Assembly: GCF_000346465.2 (NCBI RefSeq)
Contig: NC_034010.1
Location: 29,614,787-29,678,786, forward strand
Origin: Prunus persica
Lineage: Eukaryota; Streptophyta; Magnoliopsida; Rosales; Rosaceae
Direction: 5' to 3'
DNA length: 64,000 nucleotides
Shown: positions 57,817-64,000 of the stretch, piece by piece
Layout: each line of letters starts with the position of its first letter
Position numbering within the stretch: position 1 is the stretch's first letter
Program-made: the position numbers and the translations under genes
Notes under the pieces: generated by a model
Told to the model about the DNA's origin: nothing
Databases searched by the model: none
The model's input: only the letters and a program-made list of their open reading frames with translations

Positions 57817-60800
57817 TCAGAAGGATGGCTCTATCTTGTCATGGAGGTTTACTACCAAGTAATGTGCATCATCAAGGAGCTTCCATATATCAAGTTGCCC
57901 AGACATGCTATTGCACTCCCTGATAATCTCGTCCATGCTGCTATACTTCTCTATTATCAGTTTCCTCTTCTGCAAAACTGAAGCTGCAATTGCATAAAGT
58001 AACAAATCATCTGTTGGCGGGGCTCGTTGCCTTATCCTGCTCCAGGCAGATTTTCCGATCCCAGCCCTTATGGCTGCTTGATCGGCCCACATTACCTCCC
58101 ATAGGCATATTGTCTGTTCAAATGTCAATTCCCTCCTAAATAGCACAACCACCATCCGATAAACAAAAAAGCAATCCTCTGCCTGGAGCTTCTCCAAGTG
58201 CCTGTATAGGTGGGAGTCCTTGCATTTAATAATTTTAGAAACAATACTCAACTGCCTTCGAATCCCCACCTCGTCAAGCCTAAAATTATGTCGAGCCTTC
58301 TTCATGAAACCCACAAAACACCAGAATGCCTCATGATCCTCTGTCATTACAGCAGTTATAGGAGAAAGTAGATCACTCATACCCTGGCAGTAACCGATTT
58401 CTGGGTCATAGAGTGCATATGCTTCAAGAATAGCAACCAGTCGAGCAGCATGGAAAATTCTACAAGGCTCCAGGTGATCGTAATCCTTCAACCCAACAGC
58501 CTCAGCAGAACGCCATGCTCTATCCTGTGACACTTCAGCTTGAGATGGGGAGTACGGAATCCAGTCTGAATTAGTTCGTACAGCATCAAGGCGTATGATC
58601 CGCTGCCATGTGGCAAAATCCTCACTGCTTAACTTTGATTGGACTTCTGTTCTCGAGGGAGAAGATTCATCCTTGGAACTCATATCAGGATCATCATCTT
58701 CCCTTCCTTCACCTGAGGGGAAAGTCTGAATCACCTCAGGTTCTTCAGAGCTGTCTGAATCAGATGAGTCTGAATTTAGTACTTTGGCATCAGCATTTGT
58801 GTTTCGTCTTGAACTATCATCTCCATCCAACAATGCACTAGAAGGGTCATCTGAGTATTCAACATCTGGGATCCTTTCTTCACTAGAAAGGGAGTCCCTG
58901 GCACTAACCACATCCTCAGAGCTGGGAGAATCTGTATCCTGGGTGAAACTACAACTGTCCCCATTCAACTTAGAGCTCTCATTTATGCGCTTTATGACTC
59001 GGCGGCACTGTCTGCGGAGTTTCTCATATTCCTTTCTGAAACCAAATATTGGAACAAATATACCATGAAGTTAGAAAGGCCAATGGAGTATAAACAAAGA
59101 ATTACATCAACTGGCGAAAACTTGCAGTCAACTTATGCACCATAGTAATAGGAAACATTTAAGTGAACTTGGCACTAATACCTTTTCTGAGATCTTACTA
59201 AATCTCGTTCTTCTTTCGAACTGTTTAAATCATAGCTGTTGAGATAGAGAAATCCAGTCAACATATGTAAGTATGGTTTGGCCTCTTCCCAAATACAATT
59301 TAGGTATAAATTTGAGAAAAATGAAACAACATTACAATTTATATGCAACACAGGAAGCAGTAGGCCATTTGATAATGCGATAATGGAAATAGTATACATA
59401 TAATCAGAGTTATAAAAAAAAAATAAAGAAAGTACAATTTTGATCAAGTTCTGCTAGCAAATTTTATTTCCAAAACTAGAAGAAATCACATTAAAAATCT
59501 GATATGAAGAAAGAAAAAAAAAAAAAACCAACACAAGTTGTTTGAACTTCAGAGAAGTTACACTACTAAGTGTACGTACATAGAAATGATAAAGGCCAGA
59601 CCTAAGTAAAGCCCTCTAACACAGAACTGACTCGTCATACAGTCACAATCAGACCTAAATATAAGCCCATAAGTAAAATATATCTATCAGTCAGTATGCT
59701 TGGTTTGAAGATAAATAACACGTCTAAAAGCAATCACTCAGATCCTAGGAGGGAAAGCCCATCCAATCCTCTCCTAGGTATGCCATACCAAAGTACCAGA
59801 TGGTGAAGCTAAAATATCAAACAACAAGCAATCTCAGAAATGCAATGTAGTAACGTAGTATGGTTACAGTTGTTAAAAAATTTAAAGTAGGTGTTGAGCA
59901 TACTTACACTCCAAGGAGGAATGGCCAAACCTCTGCCCTAATACTTGGATCAACTCCCTACATTCAGAAACTTTTAAGATAAATAATCTGAATGAAGGTG
60001 ATAAATACTTGAAAAAATAGATCTGATAGCATTTTGAGAAGCAAATATATAGGACAAACGTGATAGTAACTCACTCCACTGCGAACTTTTTTCACCAACT
60101 TAACTCCACCATCGCGAAGCCTTCCATCTGGTGTAAAGAAACTTCTCCAGTGATGAGCTGCAAGGGCATGTTTTCTTTTCCGGCGGGACCAAGGTGACTT
60201 AAGACGAGTCCTGATATTAAAAAGAGTAACCACAATCAATAATGGTCAATAAAGAAGCCACCACACCTATATTGAATTAATACAGGTAGCCAACAATCAC
60301 ACAACAAAATTAAAAAATTGAAGATACAATGTGTCTGTGTATGAATAAAGGCTAGCCTAGCATAAAGAAGTGGACTTTGCAAAGCATTTTGCAAGGTTGA
60401 CACTTTCATGCAAAAAACATTCTTGCATAAGTGAAAAAGAAATTAGATCATTTTAAAACTCAGGGCATCCAACATAAGCATGCAATTAAAGTCTAATATC
60501 TGAGCAAATGAGCTTGTTTGAGCAAATTACTTTCCATGAAGCTTTGGATGTACATTAATAGATACACACTATCTTTTCTTTAAACACTGTGCCTATGCAG
60601 CTGGACTAGACAGAAGGCCATCAATAAGGAATTAAAATACTGATAATCACGATAACATTGCAGTTAAATTGATTGACTTAGAATTCCCAAAACACTTTAA
60701 ACCCACCTAGCTGTTGAGAACACTAGTTAAAAGGTAAATTAGAACTAGAATCAGGTTTATCATGTTTGACTCATTACGCCACTGCATTGTTTCCCATTGG

Positions 60801-61458
60801 CAGCAGAAAAACACACTCCCCACATTTATCTAATTAAAACATTAAAATCCAACTTGATTAGAAACCATGCCCCTGAGCCAAAAACAACAGAAATCTTCTA
60901 GAAGCAACCCCATACTCATATGAAATCATCCTATTTACGACTTGCAGCGATCGAACCCAAAACTTTTTACAAAATCGAACTTAAGAAATGGCTAGAAGAA
61001 AAAAAGAAAATGAAAGAGGAACAACTCTCAAGGAAGCAACCACAGCCCAAGAGTTGAAAAAAAATTAAAATAAACAAATCAAGTAACATGAAGTGAAAAT
61101 TTAAAATATAATTGATTGAAAAAGGCAACAGAATGTGAGTGAAGAAGGTGACACAGAAGAGCGATGGAAGTGAAAACCCCACTAAAACACTAAGATTGAG
61201 CTAAAATTGGTATTAAAAACATGAACTTGAAGTTTCCCAAGATCGGGATCTAAGAGCCGCAAAACGAAACAAAAGCTTTAGAGAGTTAAAGAGAGAGACT
61301 CACCGATCAGAGGAAGAACAATGAGCTGGTGAGGAAGAGGACACAACTAATAGAACCGAACGCAAATGAATCCACGAAGACGACGACGACGAAGATGAAG
61401 AAGGAGAGGAATTTGAACTCGAAGGCGACGAAGTGTGACTTCGTCGTAGAGCTCTCAT
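57817..61458 (-). CDS. TBC-domain Rab GTPase-activating protein
   Basis: Five exons in phase: 61458-61304, 60210-60075, 59957-59908, 59235-59182 and 59035-57817; 537 residues. A poly-Ser N-terminus is followed by the first part of the TBC fold (WRSFFTPDGRLRDGGVKLVK, GGVDPSIRAEVWPFLLGVYD). Then comes an acidic, Ser-rich insertion of about 130 residues, and the catalytic half: IRLDAVRTN with arginine finger near R285 and YCQGMSDLLSP with glutamine finger near Q349, then EDCFFVYRMVVVLFRRELTF and LWEVMWAD. Both catalytic fingers are present, so it should speed GTP hydrolysis on a Rab protein. The split TBC domain is typical of the plant GYP7/TBC1D15-like group. At5g53570 is the likely counterpart. 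The Rab target is unknown. Confidence 0.93.
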
Positions 61459-61552
61459 CTATGAGTAATTTTTGTTCTTTTTCGTTAAATCAATAATATA
61501 CTGTCTGTTCTTCTTCTTCTAGGGTTTGTTTTTGAAAAAGTTCAAAGCTTTT

Positions 61553-61696
61553 TTACCTAGTGGCAGTGCAGAACACGGCCACCACCACAGCAAGCCCAGC
61601 CAAGGCAGTGACGGCGACGGCCACGTACGACGGAGCCGCCGACCATAACCCGCCCCCACCGGAGATGAGGTTGTTGCCGGTACCGGAGGGGATCAT
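61553..61696 (-). CDS. small single-pass membrane peptide or conserved upstream ORF (47 codons)
   Basis: From ATG at 61696 to TAA at 61553 the minus strand reads a short, GC-rich ORF, far richer than its surroundings. The N-terminus is Gly/Asn/Ser-rich (IPSGTGNNLISGGGGLW). It is followed by a hydrophobic helix, residues about 24-44 (SYVAVAVTALAGLAVVVAVF), and the end CTATR. It ends 94 bases upstream of the TBC start codon on the same strand. It may be its own small gene, or an upstream ORF in a long TBC leader. A third option is a first exon, since AG|GTAAAA at the stop resembles a splice donor. Composition and length suggest it is coding, but I cannot name a family. Confidence 0.5.
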   Translation of the reverse strand: MIPSGTGNNLISGGGGLWSAAPSYVAVAVTALAGLAVVVAVFCTATR

Positions 61697-62084
61697 GGAG
61701 GTGGGTAGTAAATGACAGGAATGCCCTTGTGATCTGCTGCTTCTGCTCCTTGTTGCAGAAGTGGTTTGGGATGAATGGGATGTTTAATTAATTTACCCAA
61801 CTGAATACTGGAAGTGTGAATGAATGAAATATTGAATGGCAAAAAAGAAAGCCAACTGCTTTGGTTTGCTTGCTTTGTTTTACTATGAAAGTCTTTTTCT
61901 TTGTCTCTCTCTAGCGCCCAGAGAGTGTCTCTAGAGTAGACCCCATTATAAAGAAGAGTGGGAAGAAGAAGAGTGGGAAGACTGAAAATCCTACCCCAGT
62001 AGTAGCCATTAGCCATATAATATAGGTAGGTCAAGTCAAGCATTTCCTAATTTTCTTCTTTTACTGGGTATTGTATAGTGTCTA

Positions 62085-62092
62085 CTTTTATA
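62085..62092 (-). promoter_or_regulatory. TATA box upstream of the small membrane ORF
   Basis: TATAAAAG on the minus strand, about 390 bases upstream of the ATG at 61696. Transcription from here would start near 62055 and could cover both the small ORF and, if read through, the TBC gene. Confidence 0.45.
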
Positions 62093-64000
62093 CTCATATA
62101 CCTTTCTATTTATTTTTTATTATTTTATAAATATGTATCTTGTCACATTATTATGTTAATGGTTTATATGACTAATCAGCCCAATCATGTGAGATGGGCA
62201 ATTAGTCAAATTAGATGCAAGGGTCAGGGACTCGGGCATTATTGATAGAAAATAATTCAGAGTGCATGGTGCCAAGCAACAAGACTATACAAATCAACAG
62301 AACTCTTTGGACCAAAAAGAAAAAGAAAAAGAAAAAGAAAAAGAAAAATCAGAGCTTTTATGTGGAGTCTCTCAGTCTAAGATAAACAAATATTTGGGAT
62401 CTGAGAAGTTTGGTATAGGGTGTCATTTCTATGCAAATTTAACCACAGCTTTGATTTTAGTTGGTAAAGTTCACCAAACCCAACCCACTGTCATTTGATT
62501 TGAGTGCTTGCTTCTTTCTTACCTCCTCCATTATTATACAAAGGTACATCTCCTTCAAGTTACCCCTTTACTTTACTTGACCCTCGGCAGCATGCTTAAC
62601 CTATTATTGCTTGCTCCCATGCTAAAATAAATAACAGTCAAAGTTTATCAGATTTCTTAATTACAAACACTGTTTCCTTGAGCTGTCTGCATGGATTAAA
62701 AGAAAGGGTCAAATCCAGTCAAACTGAGTTGATTTAGACATGATTAATTTGCTTAAATTAGCGGTAAAGAAAGAGCAGTGTGACACTTTACTTAATCATG
62801 CTATGCATCATGCATGCAGATATAATAGTTCTAGTGCTCAAATTTGCACAACTAAATTGTTAACTAACGAGGAAGTAAAGTTGGCTGTGGAAAGGAAGGT
62901 TGTTCAGCAAATTATGGTCAACAAAATCGGCCGCAGAGCTTTTGGACATAGTCAAGAAAAAGGCTCCAACCTTATGAATATGATGTGAATAATAATGCCT
63001 CTTTCACGAAGATATACCTCAAGTGTCACATTTAATTGAAAATCTTGGTACATAACACTGTAGTAGTTTTAAGAACAAGCTTACTTTAAAACCATATCTG
63101 CATATGATATGCAACAGTTCAGAGTCCACAGACGAAAACATGCATTAAGAGCAATTTCCTTTCATAAAAGAGGAAAAGCAAGAATGAAAAAAGAAGGGAA
63201 AACGATGGTTTGTGGAGAATATGCTTTTTCTTTCTTTCTTCTTCCCACTTTTCTATTTTTTTTGCATATTTTCTTCTCTCTCTCTCTCTTTTTACTGGAG
63301 TTATTTATTATTGGTTACTGTTATTTTGTTACAAAAAACATGCAAAATGATGAACTTTTCTGCAGGGCCCTTGTATGTTGCATGGCCTACACTTTACATT
63401 CTTTTTTATCACCTACCACAATCATGAAAGAGATTCCAGAGCATAATTTTGAGACCCCAAAGTGAGCCATAAGACAATGACAACACGCCTGTGGTCAGTG
63501 CTTGTCTCAATAAACTCCTGCCTGCTGAGATGAAAATGCAGTGACAGTGAGCCTTCCATCAATCTGCTATTCTTAAAGCATGTTAAAGAACCTGAAATCA
63601 AATATGATGGCCATTCCAAAAAAGTAATTGCTTTGGCATTCTTGGCAAAACTTAATTAGGGTATTGATTGATATATTGTAATTCATTGTCCATAATGGTT
63701 TGCACCATCATTCATTTCCTCTCCACTACTAAGTCCAATTATGTGAGAGTGACTTTAATAATCGCTTTTAATTAACGTCACAACACTACACTTGGTAATC
63801 GGCATTAAAACGCGCCTTTTAACTAAATACATATGTGTATGTACTATGATCATGATGGTTTATACTTAAATAGTGTTTCCTCTTAGTGGGTCTGGAGAAT
63901 CAATGAGCTTGTCGCATTTGGTAGATCCCAGCGCCAAAGCCAAAGCCAAAGACAAGATTACTTATTTTAGACACCATTTCTTCTCAGCCATACATGAAAA
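62093..64000. other. AT-rich right end without recognisable genes
   Basis: Short chance frames only. A (GAAAAA) repeat occupies about 62312-62347, and a CT-rich stretch lies near 63270-63290. I see no coding, RNA or transposon signature that I can support. Confidence 0.5.

Noticed and set aside
63109..63465. 118-codon plus ORF near the right end
   Set aside because: Composed largely of CT-rich low-complexity sequence, with no homology I can recognise.

Overview
The window is nuclear DNA from a eudicot plant. It has intron-rich genes with GT-AG junctions, AT-rich spacers, plant-only families (YSL metal transporter, PUB-ARM ligase, R2R3-MYB, miR171) and plant transposons. A rosaceous host is my best guess from the protein sequences, but this is impression, not proof. 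I rebuilt the gene models exon by exon from splice signals and reading-frame phase. LEFT (1-8.4 kb): a minus-strand U-box/ARM ubiquitin ligase, cut by the window edge a few codons before its stop, then a long spacer. The spacer holds a minus-strand microRNA hairpin whose 3' arm carries a miR171h-type sequence, with a TATA box just upstream. 8.4-15.6 kb: one complete LTR-retrotransposon insertion with 186-bp LTRs, 5-bp target-site duplication ATAGT, polypurine tract and primer-site-like motif. I can find no gag or pol. Instead it carries a truncated, stop-interrupted R2R3-MYB copy, an antisense 183-codon coiled-coil ORF and several arrays of degenerate repeats, so it looks like a non-autonomous LARD-type Copia derivative with captured cargo. 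16-28 kb: the 12-exon MIP2 gene (NBAS/Sec39 ER tether), then a broken BIN4 copy surrounded by three perfect copies and one decayed copy of a short CG-rich palindrome. 28.8-61.5 kb: a run of housekeeping genes. These are an MFS molybdate-anion-type transporter (-), a plastid rhodanese STR14-like protein (+), retromer VPS26 (-), an intronless BCS1-type AAA ATPase (-), an MSP1/ATAD1-like AAA ATPase (-), a YSL3-like metal-nicotianamine transporter (+), cytochrome b5 (+) and a TBC Rab-GAP (-). From memory, this order merges two Arabidopsis segments: At4g27680-27720 (AAA, VPS26B, STR14, MFS) and At5g53530-53570 (VPS26A, AAA, YSL3, CB5-E, TBC). The window therefore seems to keep the order that existed before duplication and gene loss in the Arabidopsis lineage; only the BCS1-type gene interrupts it. 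RIGHT END (61.5-64 kb): a GC-rich 47-codon ORF predicted to span the membrane, directly upstream of the TBC gene, then AT-rich sequence without recognisable genes. The genes are independent transcription units. Several share a theme of membrane traffic and organelle maintenance (MIP2, VPS26, TBC-GAP, MSP1), but nothing in the sequence shows co-regulation.
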